6,968 nucleotides of DNA from an uncultured Eubacterium sp. (lineage in GTDB: Bacteria > Bacillota > Clostridia > Peptostreptococcales > Anaerovoracaceae). The stretch is taken from the NCBI GenBank assembly GCA_900551775.1, contig URXI01000231.1, positions 1 through 6,968 on the forward strand, in the 5' to 3' direction. Below, in pieces: positions 1 through 6,111 of this stretch. The position numbers and the translations under genes were made by a program. The notes under the pieces are model-generated. The model worked only from the letters and a program-made list of their open reading frames with translations, did not search any database and was not told the origin of the DNA. The first letter of the stretch is position 1. The number at the start of each line of letters is the position of its first letter.

Positions 1-31
1 AATGACCGTTAGTGCAGGCAGCCTCTTTTCA

Positions 32-640
32 TTATCTGATTTTCTGTTTAAAAAGATCAAGTGAACTGCCGCTTAGGCATATATCATCCTGCAGGCATCT
101 GTAACAGGCATTACAGATTTCGCAGTCTGCCTCGGCGCGATGGGCAGAGGCAATAGAAATACCATAATAACTCGCCACGGTCGTCTGCTTGTGATTTGGA
201 AGATAAGGCAAAACCCGCCTTGCAATACGAAGCACATCAATAAATGAATTGGTCAGAGGCGTGCCGTAACATTTCATGAGATTATCGTATAGAAAATTCA
301 CATCGAAATTCACATTGTATCCTACAAGGATATCGTTTCCGACATAAGAATAAAACGCCCAGATCACCTCTTCGATCTGCGGAGCATCGGCTACCATGGA
401 ATCTGTGATTCCTGTCAAATTTGTAATAAAGCGATCGATGTTTCGAGACGGCTTGATCAGCGTAGAAAAGGAATCCACCTTGACGCCGCTCGTATATCGT
501 ATGGCAGAGATCTCAATAATCTCACTGCTGTCCGCAGACAGTCCATTGGTCTCAATATCGACCACGACATAGGTTTCTGGAAAATCTATGATGCTCGTTC
601 CTTTATATTGACGCTGGGAGTTTTGAAGTTGTTTTTTCAT
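32..640 (-). CDS. DEDDh-type 3'-5' exonuclease (DnaQ/PolC epsilon-like)
   Basis: Predicted 3'-5' exonuclease of the RNase T/DnaQ superfamily, which removes nucleotides from DNA or RNA 3' ends with two metal ions. The 202-residue protein shows the full motif set: Exo I in VVDIETNG (D28, E30), Exo II in GYNVNFD (D113) and Exo III in AHRAEAD (H167, D172), the HxAxxD spacing that defines the DEDDh subgroup. The core fills about residues 22-185, with no polymerase or helicase domain attached, so this is a stand-alone proofreading-type nuclease rather than PolC. I start it at the ATG at 640 (MKKQLQ), not at the TTG seven codons upstream. That ATG overlaps the TGA of the preceding gene (ATGA, 637-640), and no Shine-Dalgarno is visible, so translation is probably coupled to the MmcQ-EVE gene. 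It ends with TAA. The 31 bases left downstream hold no clear terminator. The family call is firm; the cellular role is not known. Confidence 0.9.
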   Translation of the reverse strand: MKKQLQNSQRQYKGTSIIDFPETYVVVDIETNGLSADSSEIIEISAIRYTSGVKVDSFSTLIKPSRNIDRFITNLTGITDSMVADAPQIEEVIWAFYSYVGNDILVGYNVNFDVNFLYDNLMKCYGTPLTNSFIDVLRIARRVLPYLPNHKQTTVASYYGISIASAHRAEADCEICNACYRCLQDDICLSGSSLDLFKQKIR

Positions 641-1431
641 TTTGTTTTCGTTTCTGCGCAAAGGGCGCTTATTTCGTAGTGCAAACTATTGGGAATTCCC
701 CGAGGTCCCCGAACTGCATAGATTCCAAAATCATTCAGTTTTTTGAAATCAAGCTGTTCCTTGTCAAAGGTATGTAAAAGCCTGATTTTCATAGCACGGC
801 TCATATGCAGATTTTGATCATCGTACTGATATGGGATATCGACCTCTACCGCCTGACATTTGTAAAGGATTGCGGAAATCGGCGCAGCAACATAAAGGTA
901 TATGATGTCACCTGCAATCACCTTGCTGCTCTGTTTCCAGAGAATGATATCACTCTCGGAAAACGCTTTTTCGAGGTCAAAATACTTTGGGTTCGCTGGA
1001 ACGATCCACTCTTTGGTTTCGCTGCGAGATGACTTTCGGGAAGCTTTGCGGCTCTGCGTAACATCGAAGCTCATTTCCAAAAGGGAGAAGATAAGGTCTT
1101 TCTCTACTGTGCCATCTAAAAGAACCGTAATCCAGTTTCCTTTGTGCATGTGATAGGCAGGTAAAATCCCTTTCTCTGATAATAGTGACCAGACTGTATC
1201 TGTATCTGGATTGCATTTGACATCCATAATGTCCACATACCCGTCACCCGAAATCCCCAGTTTTTCTCTTTGAACGTCCATGATGATTGCATACCATTTT
1301 TTATTTTCTGTATGGCGAAGCACCGCATAATCCGGAAACTTCATCCAAAGGTATTCTGGTTCTGTTCCATATTGCTCTGCGGCGAATTCTAATATATCAT
1401 CCCTGTAGGATTTTTGATTACTCTGTTTCAT
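637..1431 (-). CDS. MmcQ/YjbR domain fused to an EVE-like (PUA-fold) domain
   Basis: A 264-residue two-domain protein. Residues about 7-125 look like the MmcQ/YjbR fold, a small putative DNA-binding family (W29-M30-K31-F32-P33, W46-Y47-A48, then HMHKGNW at 94-100). A basic, serine-rich linker follows at about 126-140. Residues 141-245 resemble EVE/PUA-like modules: EWIVPANPKYFD, ILWKQSS, GDIIYLYV, ISAILYKC, and a closing VRGPRG. EVE domains are known or proposed readers of modified bases, so the protein could be a nucleic-acid sensor; that is inference from family. An open frame extends to a TTG at 1467, but that TTG is the -35 box of the promoter, so I use the ATG at 1431. No Shine-Dalgarno precedes it, in keeping with a leaderless or near-leaderless mRNA. 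The TGA stop overlaps the exonuclease ATG by four bases. Domain names are from memory of the families and the exact function is unknown. Confidence 0.85.
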   Translation of the reverse strand: MKQSNQKSYRDDILEFAAEQYGTEPEYLWMKFPDYAVLRHTENKKWYAIIMDVQREKLGISGDGYVDIMDVKCNPDTDTVWSLLSEKGILPAYHMHKGNWITVLLDGTVEKDLIFSLLEMSFDVTQSRKASRKSSRSETKEWIVPANPKYFDLEKAFSESDIILWKQSSKVIAGDIIYLYVAAPISAILYKCQAVEVDIPYQYDDQNLHMSRAMKIRLLHTFDKEQLDFKKLNDFGIYAVRGPRGIPNSLHYEISALCAETKTK

Positions 1432-1439
1432 GGTTAAAT

Positions 1440-1467
1440 AGTATAATAAGATGCCGTGTCTAGTCAA
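1440..1467 (-). promoter_or_regulatory. Sigma-A-like promoter of the MmcQ-EVE/exonuclease unit
   Basis: On the minus strand a -35 box TTGACT (1467-1462) is followed by a 16-base spacer and a -10 box TATACT (1445-1440). Each box differs from consensus at one position. The -10 ends only eight bases before the ATG at 1431, so the expected transcription start, 6-9 bases downstream, falls at about 1434-1431. The mRNA would then have a 0-3 base leader, which agrees with the absence of any Shine-Dalgarno. It lies just downstream of the crotonase terminator, separating the two units. Confidence 0.7.
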
Positions 1468-1520
1468 GAAAAAATAATTTTCTAATTGAAAAACGTAAAC
1501 GTCTTACCCATCATTTTCTT

Positions 1521-1549
1521 AAAAAAGGCGGCATCAAAATTGATGCCGC
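1521..1549 (-). terminator. Rho-independent terminator after the crotonase gene
   Basis: A perfect 22-base inverted repeat at 1528-1549 has ten-base arms GCGGCATCAA and TTGATGCCGC. Read on the minus strand it is followed by C and six T (1527-1521). The hairpin begins 15 bases after the crotonase TAA, a textbook intrinsic terminator for that operon. The plus-strand side lacks a T run directly after the stem, so I assign it to the minus strand only. Confidence 0.9.
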
Positions 1550-1564
1550 AAACAGGTGATCTGT

Positions 1565-2329
1565 TTATTTTTTTTGAAAATTTGCCGGTCGTTTTTCTAA
1601 GAAAGCGTGCATGCCTTCTTTCTGATCTTCCGTATCGAACAGTTTTGCCCACTCCTGCCACTCATAGTCGATTGCAGCATGCCGATCCGTTTCTTTCAGT
1701 CCGTGTTCGATGACACGCTTTACCGCCGCCAGGGCAAGGGGCGCATTCTTTGCCGTTTTCTCCGCAAAGTCCTGCGCGAAGTCCAGTACCTCTCCCTCTT
1801 CGACGACACGGTTCACCATCCCGATTCTGCATGCTTCTTCGGCGCTGATCTTTACGCCGGAAAAAATCAGTTCTTTCGCCTTGGCTTCACCCACAAGCTT
1901 AGGCAATCTGACGCTGCCGCCTGCACCGGGGAACACGCCCAGGCTCACCTCAGGAAATCCCATTTTCGCATTCGCCGCTGCAAATCGTATGTCCGTCGCC
2001 AGTGCCAGCTCAAGACCACCGCCAAGCGCATAGCCTTCGATGGCGCTGATGGTTGGAACCTGCAGGGATTCTATCTTGTTATAGACGGGAGAATAAGGAA
2101 ACGCCCTGACATCATCCCCATTGCAGTTCACCATCTCACTGATGTCGGCTCCCGCCGCAAAATTCTTTGGGCTGTGAAATATAACAGCCCGAATCTCTTC
2201 GCTTTGCCTGATTTGTTCAACAAGCCCATCTATTTCTCTGATCGTTTCACAGTTCAGCGCATTGAGCACCTTCTCTCTGTGAATACTAATGACCGCTATA
2301 TGGTTCTTTACCTTCATCTCTGCTAACAT
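1565..2329 (-). CDS. Enoyl-CoA hydratase/isomerase family protein (crotonase fold)
   Basis: A 254-residue crotonase-superfamily protein, the normal single-domain length. The likely reaction is hydration of a trans-2-enoyl-CoA to a 3-hydroxyacyl-CoA in the cytoplasm. The oxyanion-hole segment AAGADISEM (about 58-66) and the GYALGGGLELA segment are present. Both acid/base glutamates of true hydratases are kept, E107 in GGGLELA and E127 in PEVSLG, with the 20-residue spacing of rat mitochondrial hydratase (E144/E164). This favours a genuine hydratase over isomerase or dehalogenase branches that lack one of them. I place the start at the ATG at 2329 (MLAEMKV) because AAAGGAG sits eight to ten bases upstream; the frame is open to 2374, but that extension is inside the HEPN gene. 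The gene follows HEPN by 22 bases and may be read from the MNT/HEPN promoter. No thiolase, dehydrogenase or acyl-CoA dehydrogenase is nearby, so the pathway (butyrate-type or other) is open. Confidence 0.92.
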   Translation of the reverse strand: MLAEMKVKNHIAVISIHREKVLNALNCETIREIDGLVEQIRQSEEIRAVIFHSPKNFAAGADISEMVNCNGDDVRAFPYSPVYNKIESLQVPTISAIEGYALGGGLELALATDIRFAAANAKMGFPEVSLGVFPGAGGSVRLPKLVGEAKAKELIFSGVKISAEEACRIGMVNRVVEEGEVLDFAQDFAEKTAKNAPLALAAVKRVIEHGLKETDRHAAIDYEWQEWAKLFDTEDQKEGMHAFLEKRPANFQKK

Positions 2330-2351
2330 GATCTGTTCTCCTTTTAGTCGT

Positions 2352-2749
2352 CTAACGTCTCCCAGAATCATCAAGATGTATTTCTAAGAACGCTTTCACT
2401 GCAGTCAAGAATTCTCTTGCCCCGCAAATCTGTTCCTCTGTTTCGCTTTTTGATGCCAAATAGAAATCGTCATAATCACTGGCATTTCTTATCTCATTTG
2501 CCTCCATGATAATTCTAGAATATCTTTTGTCAAACGCCCCTGTCTTCACATATACCCTTTGAAAATGCTGTATAACTCCAGAATGTTTTTTATAGTCAAT
2601 ACCTTCCAGGGCTAATACAGCTCTTATCGCATAAAAGATTGAATAGTAGGCTCTATTGTTCCCGCTTTTATAACTCCCTTTACTGAATAAATATTCTGCG
2701 TCATTCAGCAATTCTTCGGCTCTTCAACCCTGTACTTAGCCAGTATCAT
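2352..2749 (-). pseudogene. HEPN-domain toxin partner, frameshifted near its start
   Basis: HEPN proteins of this type are usually the toxin (often an RNase) paired with a minimal nucleotidyltransferase. The 119 codons from about 2711 to the TAG at 2352 cover nearly the whole small HEPN domain: NRAYYSIFYAIRAVLAL, then KKHSGVIQHF and EIRNASDYDDF. The proper start appears to be the ATG at 2749, preceded by GAGGA overlapping the MNT stop, but this frame reads MILAKYRVEEPKNC and stops at 2705. Adding one A near 2720-2725 would join it to the domain frame as VERAEELLND, a natural HEPN start, so I infer a one-base deletion. The gene may be dead, rescued by a weak TTG at 2711, or intact with a sequencing error. 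It ends with TAG, and reading beyond adds only some 20 codons before another TAG. Confidence 0.75.
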
Positions 2750-2756
2750 GTTATCC

Positions 2757-3095
2757 TCAGGCACTTAGTCTCACCCCTTCCGTCTCAACGTTGCGATAGT
2801 ATGGAAGTGAGTTCTTAAATCGTTCAAATTCTTGCAGAGGAATACAGGAAATACAGACTAGCATATCGTACTCCAAACTGATGTCACTCATGAGTTCTGC
2901 TAATTCGCCTTTATACTTTGCGGCCTGAACTCTGTCCAAATCAACGATTAAAGCAATGTCCACATCTGACTCAGCATCATAATCCCCACGGGCGTAAGAA
3001 CCATATAAAATTGTATCTCTAAGTGCATCGCCGATAATTTGCTTTACTCTTGAGTGCATTACGTTTATCATTTCTTGAAATACATTCTCTGACAT
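2757..3095 (-). CDS. MNT-type nucleotidyltransferase, antitoxin partner of HEPN
   Basis: A 112-residue minimal nucleotidyltransferase. The polymerase-beta-fold signature GSx10DxD is complete: G32-S33, then D44 and D46 in ESDVD. A third acidic residue, D77 in LEYDML, sits where the family expects the last metal ligand. In characterised MNT/HEPN modules this partner neutralises the HEPN toxin, in some cases by adenylylating it; whether this one does so is inference. The start ATG at 3095 has AGGAGG (3110-3105) nine bases upstream. The TGA at 2757 overlaps the Shine-Dalgarno of the HEPN reading frame, the tight spacing typical of the pair. The gene is intact, while its HEPN partner is frameshifted, so the antitoxin may now be an orphan. 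Confidence 0.88.
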   Translation of the reverse strand: MSENVFQEMINVMHSRVKQIIGDALRDTILYGSYARGDYDAESDVDIALIVDLDRVQAAKYKGELAELMSDISLEYDMLVCISCIPLQEFERFKNSLPYYRNVETEGVRLSA

Positions 3096-3114
3096 TTTCC
3101 CTATCCTCCTCTCT

Positions 3115-3143
3115 TGTATATATTTTACTTTATTTCATTGTAA
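3115..3143 (-). promoter_or_regulatory. Possible promoter for the MNT/HEPN (and crotonase) genes
   Basis: Minus-strand TTACAA (3143-3138), a 17-base spacer and TATACA (3120-3115) lie in a very A/T-rich gap upstream of the MNT ribosome binding site. The boxes match consensus only partly (3/6 and 4/6), so the call rests mainly on spacing, base composition and need, since the preceding aminopeptidase gene ends at 3173. Other hexamer choices in this stretch are possible. Confidence 0.35.
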
Positions 3144-3173
3144 TAAGTAATGCCTATCTCCGCATCTTACAAT
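3137..3173. repeat. Inverted repeat overlapping the putative MNT promoter
   Basis: Plus-strand ATTGTAA (3137-3143) and TTACAAT (3167-3173) are perfect seven-base inverted arms, with a short inner ATGC/GCAT pair nested between them. One arm covers the candidate -35 box of the MNT gene and the other touches the aminopeptidase stop codon. It could be an operator for autoregulation of the toxin-antitoxin genes or a weak transcript-end hairpin. There is no T run right after it. Confidence 0.4.
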
Positions 3174-4558
3174 CAGCCCATATTCTGCAAAAACGCCTTA
3201 TATCCTCTCACAGCTTCGTAGATATCTGCTTTGCTGGACACCTCCATCGGCGCATGCATGCACAAAATTGCCAGGCCGCTGTCGATGACCTCCATGCCGT
3301 AGTTTGCCATGATCCAGGCGATGGTTCCGCCGCCGCCGGCATCGACTTTGCCCAGCTCTGCTGTCTGGAACATGATGCCTGCATCGTCCATGACCTTTCG
3401 AATCTCTGCCATATACTCCGCATTGGCGTCGCTGGAGCTTCCCTTTCCACCTGAACCGGTGTACTTGTTGAACACCAGGCCCTTGCCGAAAAAGGCAGAG
3501 TTCTTCTTCTCGAAAACATCTGCGTAGAGCGGATCATAGGCTGCACTGACATCGGAGGACAACATCTTGGAGTCCTGCAGACAGCGGCGCAGGGAAATAT
3601 CCGAAGTGTAGCCGCAGAGCTGGAGAACTTCCGCGGTGGCGTTCTCAAAGAAACGGGACTGCATGCCGCTGGCGCCGTAGCTGCCGATTTCCTCTTTGTC
3701 CACCAAGATGCAGCAGGAGGTTCTCTTTGGCGTCGCTTCCATTTCCAAAATCGCCATCAAAGAGGTGAAAGCGCAGATGCGGTCGTCCTGTCCGTAGGCG
3801 AGAATCATGCTGCGGTCAAACCCCAGATCCCGCGCCTTCCCTACGGGCACGATCTCCAGTTCCGCCGACAGAAAATCATCCTCTGTCATATGATACTTCT
3901 CTTCCAGCAGCTTCAGCATATTGGCCTTGACAGCGTCTTTTTCCTCGTCCGCAAGGGGAACACTGCCGATGAGCAGGTCCAGGTTCTCGCCTTCAATGAC
4001 GACCCCCGCCTTCTTTTCCATCTGTTTCTTTGACAGATGAACCAAGATATCTGTAATGGTGAATACCGGATCCTTGTCGTCCTCTCCGATGTTGACCACT
4101 TCTCTGCTTCCGTCCTTCTTGACGATGACGCCGTGAATGGCAAGAGGGATGGTCACCCACTGATACTTTTTGATGCCGCCGTAATAGTGGGTATCCAGAT
4201 AGGCGAGCCCGTCCTTTTCGTAGAGCGGATTCTGCTTGATGTCGATACGCGGGGAATCGATATGCGCACCCAGAATATTCATGCCATGTTCCAGAGGTTC
4301 TTCTCCAATATGGTAAAGGGCCAGCGTCTTCTCATTGTAGACCGCGTAGACTTTGTCGCCGGGGTTCAGCCTTTTGCCCTCAGCGGCAAAATCCTTCAGA
4401 TGCCTGTACCCGGCTTCTTCCGCCATCTTGATAGAGAGCCGTACACATTCACGCTCTGTTTTGCCGATATCGATGCAGCCCTTATAGCGCTCTGTTACCG
4501 TCTCCATCTCTTGCAGTTGTTTCTCTTCGTAAATTTCCCATAAGCTTTTTTCGTTCAT
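3173..4558 (-). CDS. M18 family zinc aminopeptidase
   Basis: A 461-residue cytosolic metallo-aminopeptidase of family M18, matching the family length of about 430-480. M18 enzymes use two zinc ions to remove N-terminal residues from peptides, often acidic ones, and form tetrahedral dodecamers. The expected ligands are all visible: H99 in GAHIDSPR, the bridging aspartate in YGQDDR (D258), the catalytic/ligand glutamates in DKEEIGS (E289, E290), D336 in SSDVS and H435 in MHAPMEVSS. The spacing is as in human aspartyl aminopeptidase. The ATG at 4558 is preceded by GGAAAGGAA about 13 bases upstream, a slightly long spacing. It ends with TGA. It lies 65 bases after the symporter on the same strand and 77 bases before MNT. 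I see no functional tie to either; peptide recycling is the likely job. Substrate preference cannot be read from the sequence. Confidence 0.95.
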   Translation of the reverse strand: MNEKSLWEIYEEKQLQEMETVTERYKGCIDIGKTERECVRLSIKMAEEAGYRHLKDFAAEGKRLNPGDKVYAVYNEKTLALYHIGEEPLEHGMNILGAHIDSPRIDIKQNPLYEKDGLAYLDTHYYGGIKKYQWVTIPLAIHGVIVKKDGSREVVNIGEDDKDPVFTITDILVHLSKKQMEKKAGVVIEGENLDLLIGSVPLADEEKDAVKANMLKLLEEKYHMTEDDFLSAELEIVPVGKARDLGFDRSMILAYGQDDRICAFTSLMAILEMEATPKRTSCCILVDKEEIGSYGASGMQSRFFENATAEVLQLCGYTSDISLRRCLQDSKMLSSDVSAAYDPLYADVFEKKNSAFFGKGLVFNKYTGSGGKGSSSDANAEYMAEIRKVMDDAGIMFQTAELGKVDAGGGGTIAWIMANYGMEVIDSGLAILCMHAPMEVSSKADIYEAVRGYKAFLQNMG

Positions 4559-4589
4559 ATTGATATCAAGTTCCTTTCCAAGTCTGATA

Positions 4590-4616
4590 TCTATATTGTA
4601 CCACTTTTTTGGTAAA
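4590..4616 (-). promoter_or_regulatory. Possible promoter for the M18 aminopeptidase
   Basis: Minus-strand TTTACC (4616-4611), a 15-base spacer and TATAGA (4595-4590) lie in the 65-base gap between symporter and aminopeptidase. TACAAT (4600-4595) is an alternative -10 without a good -35. Both boxes match only four of six consensus bases, so this is a weak call. Confidence 0.3.
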
Positions 4617-4623
4617 AAAGCGT

Positions 4624-5430
4624 TTAGTTTGTTTTTTCTTTTCGTATCAGCCTTTGATAATTTTCGAATCCACGGGTAATCTCTGCATCAGGTCCGCCAG
4701 TCATTTTGCTGACGGCGAACAAAGCGATGGTGCTGGCAATCCAACCTGGGAATACCTCAAACAGATAATTTGACAGTCCTGAATAAAACCAGATGATGAC
4801 GACGATCATGCCGACAAAGATACTGGCTACAGCGCCCTTATAGTTGATTTTGTTCCCATAGAGGCTTGCGATTACTGTCGGGCCGAAGGAAGCGCCCAGG
4901 CCGGAAGCCGCAAACATGGCGATGGTGTGCACGCTGCCGCCGTTAAAGGCCAGATAATAAGCCAGCAGAGCGATGGCGATCATAGCGATTTTTTCTATTT
5001 TGACCACTTTGCGGTCGTCTTCTATGTGCATATACCGCTTTATGACGCTGCCGCCAAGGGACGCTGTCGCTACGATCAGATAAGCGCAGACTGAGGACAG
5101 GATTGCCGCCATGACTGCCGCTGCCATCAGCGCAAAGATCGCGTTGTTAAAATACTTTTCCGATAGAACCAGGAAAACCTGTTCCGGATCTTCGATATCC
5201 GGGATGATCGCTCTGCCTGCAAGACCGATCATGGATGCGCCGCCCAGCGCCGCACAGCCCCAGATTGTGGCAATCAATGCAGAATCTTTGATTTCTTCCG
5301 GATCCCTGATTGCCATGAGTCCAGTCAGTGCGTGAACCATGCCCGGATACATGAAGCCGATGCCTAATCCGCCAGTAACCAAGACAATGATCTCTACGGT
5401 ATCCGTTTTGCCAGACAAAAATTGGAACAA
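4624..5430 (-). CDS. Sodium:solute symporter, C-terminal part (downstream of in-frame TAG)
   Basis: The 268 codons from a TTG at 5430 to the TAA at 4624 encode the rear half of a PutP-like symporter (SSS family), with about seven hydrophobic helices. GFMYPGMVHALTGLMA aligns with the PutP segment after helix 6. AAAVMAAILSSVCAYLIV (about 102-120) corresponds to the PutP helix that gives Na+ ligands Ser340/Thr341; the window has Ser-Ser at 112-113. GLGASFGPTVIASLYG is the conserved later helix. It is in the same frame as the N-terminal part: exactly 13 sense codons separate the TAG at 5470-5472 from this TTG. An AGGA lies seven bases before the TTG, so weak reinitiation is conceivable, but the TTG may be just an internal Leu codon. 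No motif shows decay after the stop codon. I read it as the rest of one broken or recoded gene, not as a separate gene. Confidence 0.75.
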   Translation of the reverse strand: MFQFLSGKTDTVEIIVLVTGGLGIGFMYPGMVHALTGLMAIRDPEEIKDSALIATIWGCAALGGASMIGLAGRAIIPDIEDPEQVFLVLSEKYFNNAIFALMAAAVMAAILSSVCAYLIVATASLGGSVIKRYMHIEDDRKVVKIEKIAMIAIALLAYYLAFNGGSVHTIAMFAASGLGASFGPTVIASLYGNKINYKGAVASIFVGMIVVIIWFYSGLSNYLFEVFPGWIASTIALFAVSKMTGGPDAEITRGFENYQRLIRKEKTN

Positions 5431-5469
5431 CTGCGGATCCTGCTGTACTACATTTTGCGCAATTTTCGT

Positions 5470-5472
5470 CTA
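5470..5472 (-). other. In-frame amber codon (TAG) inside the symporter frame
   Basis: The codon after GGFGE is TAG, followed in the same frame by ACG AAA ATT GCG and 281 sense codons in all up to the TAA at 4624. With the TAG counted as one residue the protein is 492 residues, against about 502 for E. coli PutP, and both sides align without gap: GGFGE-TAG-TKIAQN against PutP GGFGDSLEVIKQ. The position is a variable loop residue in the family. Causes to weigh are a nonsense mutation (one step from CAG, AAG, GAG, TGG or TCG), a base-call error, suppression, or recoding such as pyrrolysine. TAG also ends the HEPN gene and the small peptide gene here, which argues that TAG is a normal stop. Confidence 0.85.
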
Positions 5473-6102
5473 TTCACCAAAACCGCCATAACTGAAAATG
5501 GCATAAAGAGGCACCAGCAACAGGGCGATGAACATCAGGGAACCCTGGATCAGATTGCTCCAGCTTACCGCCATGTAGCCGCCAAGAAAGGTATAAAACG
5601 CCACGATGACAAGCCCCACGGTGACTGCAATGGTAAAGTCCACGCCGAATGCAGCCTGTATCAGTTTACCGCAGCCGATTAGTTCCCCCGATGAATTGAT
5701 GATCATCAAAACGACGATAGATAGTCCCGAAATCAGTCCGACGATGCCCTTTTTGTCTCCTGTCCGCTTTTCAAAATACTCGACCACCGAGACCGTATCA
5801 TAAGTCTCTGTAGCGATACGCAGCCGTTTTGCCAAAATAATCCAGTTGAACAGAGAGCCGCCCATCCAGCCGATCAAAGTCCAGACGACGCCAAAGCCGT
5901 AGGTAAATGCCAATCCCGGCATAGCCAGAAGCATCCATCCGCTGGTCGATGAGGACTGGGTCGAAATCCCGGCGATCCATTTGTTGTTGCTTCTTGCCGC
6001 CAGGTTATATTCAGAATAAGACTTCGCCTTCTTTGAGGTGTACACACCGATGCCAAGCAAGACGGCAAAGTATAAGATCAATACGATAATTCTTGTAGCC
6101 AT
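5470..6102 (-). CDS. Sodium:solute symporter, N-terminal part (PutP-like, ends at in-frame TAG)
   Basis: The 210 codons before the TAG encode the front five to six helices of a Na+-coupled symporter of the PutP branch: a hydrophobic first helix, SGWMLLAMPGLAF (about 54-66) and the family signature FLGGYMAVSWSNLIQGSLM (about 172-190). PutP Asp55-Met56-Ser57 aligns with Ser52-Thr53-Ser54 here, so the Asp needed for Na+/proline in PutP is absent and proline is unlikely to be the substrate. The neighbouring creatininase suggests creatinine, creatine or a similar amide, which is inference. The ATG at 6102 has TAGGAGG five bases upstream; its TAG is the stop of the small peptide gene, so the two are tightly coupled. 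Taken alone this half lacks the second inverted repeat of the LeuT-like fold and should not transport. Confidence 0.85.
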   Translation of the reverse strand: MATRIIVLILYFAVLLGIGVYTSKKAKSYSEYNLAARSNNKWIAGISTQSSSTSGWMLLAMPGLAFTYGFGVVWTLIGWMGGSLFNWIILAKRLRIATETYDTVSVVEYFEKRTGDKKGIVGLISGLSIVVLMIINSSGELIGCGKLIQAAFGVDFTIAVTVGLVIVAFYTFLGGYMAVSWSNLIQGSLMFIALLLVPLYAIFSYGGFGE

Positions 6103-6111
6103 AAGAACCTC

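Noticed and set aside
1..31. Possible terminator after the exonuclease gene
   Set aside because: Only a four-base AGGC/GCCT pairing is visible and no T run follows on the minus strand before the window ends.
1550..1574. AAACAG-GTGAT-CTGTTT followed by a T run on the plus strand, as a plus-strand terminator
   Set aside because: The stem is six mostly A/T pairs, it overlaps the end of the crotonase gene, and no plus-strand gene precedes it.
1607..2326. Long open frame on the plus strand opposite the crotonase gene
   Set aside because: It has no family motifs and lies wholly antisense to a gene with clear catalytic residues and a good ribosome binding site. The same applies to the plus-strand frames opposite the aminopeptidase, symporter and creatininase.
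2290..2354. Reading the HEPN TAG as a sense codon to support pyrrolysine use
   Set aside because: Readthrough would add only about 20 codons with no HEPN-like character, running over the crotonase ribosome binding site and start, before another TAG. TAG therefore behaves as a normal stop there, which weakens the pyrrolysine explanation for the symporter.
4604..4620. Inverted repeat CTTTTTT-GGT-AAAAAAG after the symporter, as a possible terminator
   Set aside because: The stem is almost all A/T and no T run follows it on the minus strand. It more likely just reflects an A/T-rich promoter gap.
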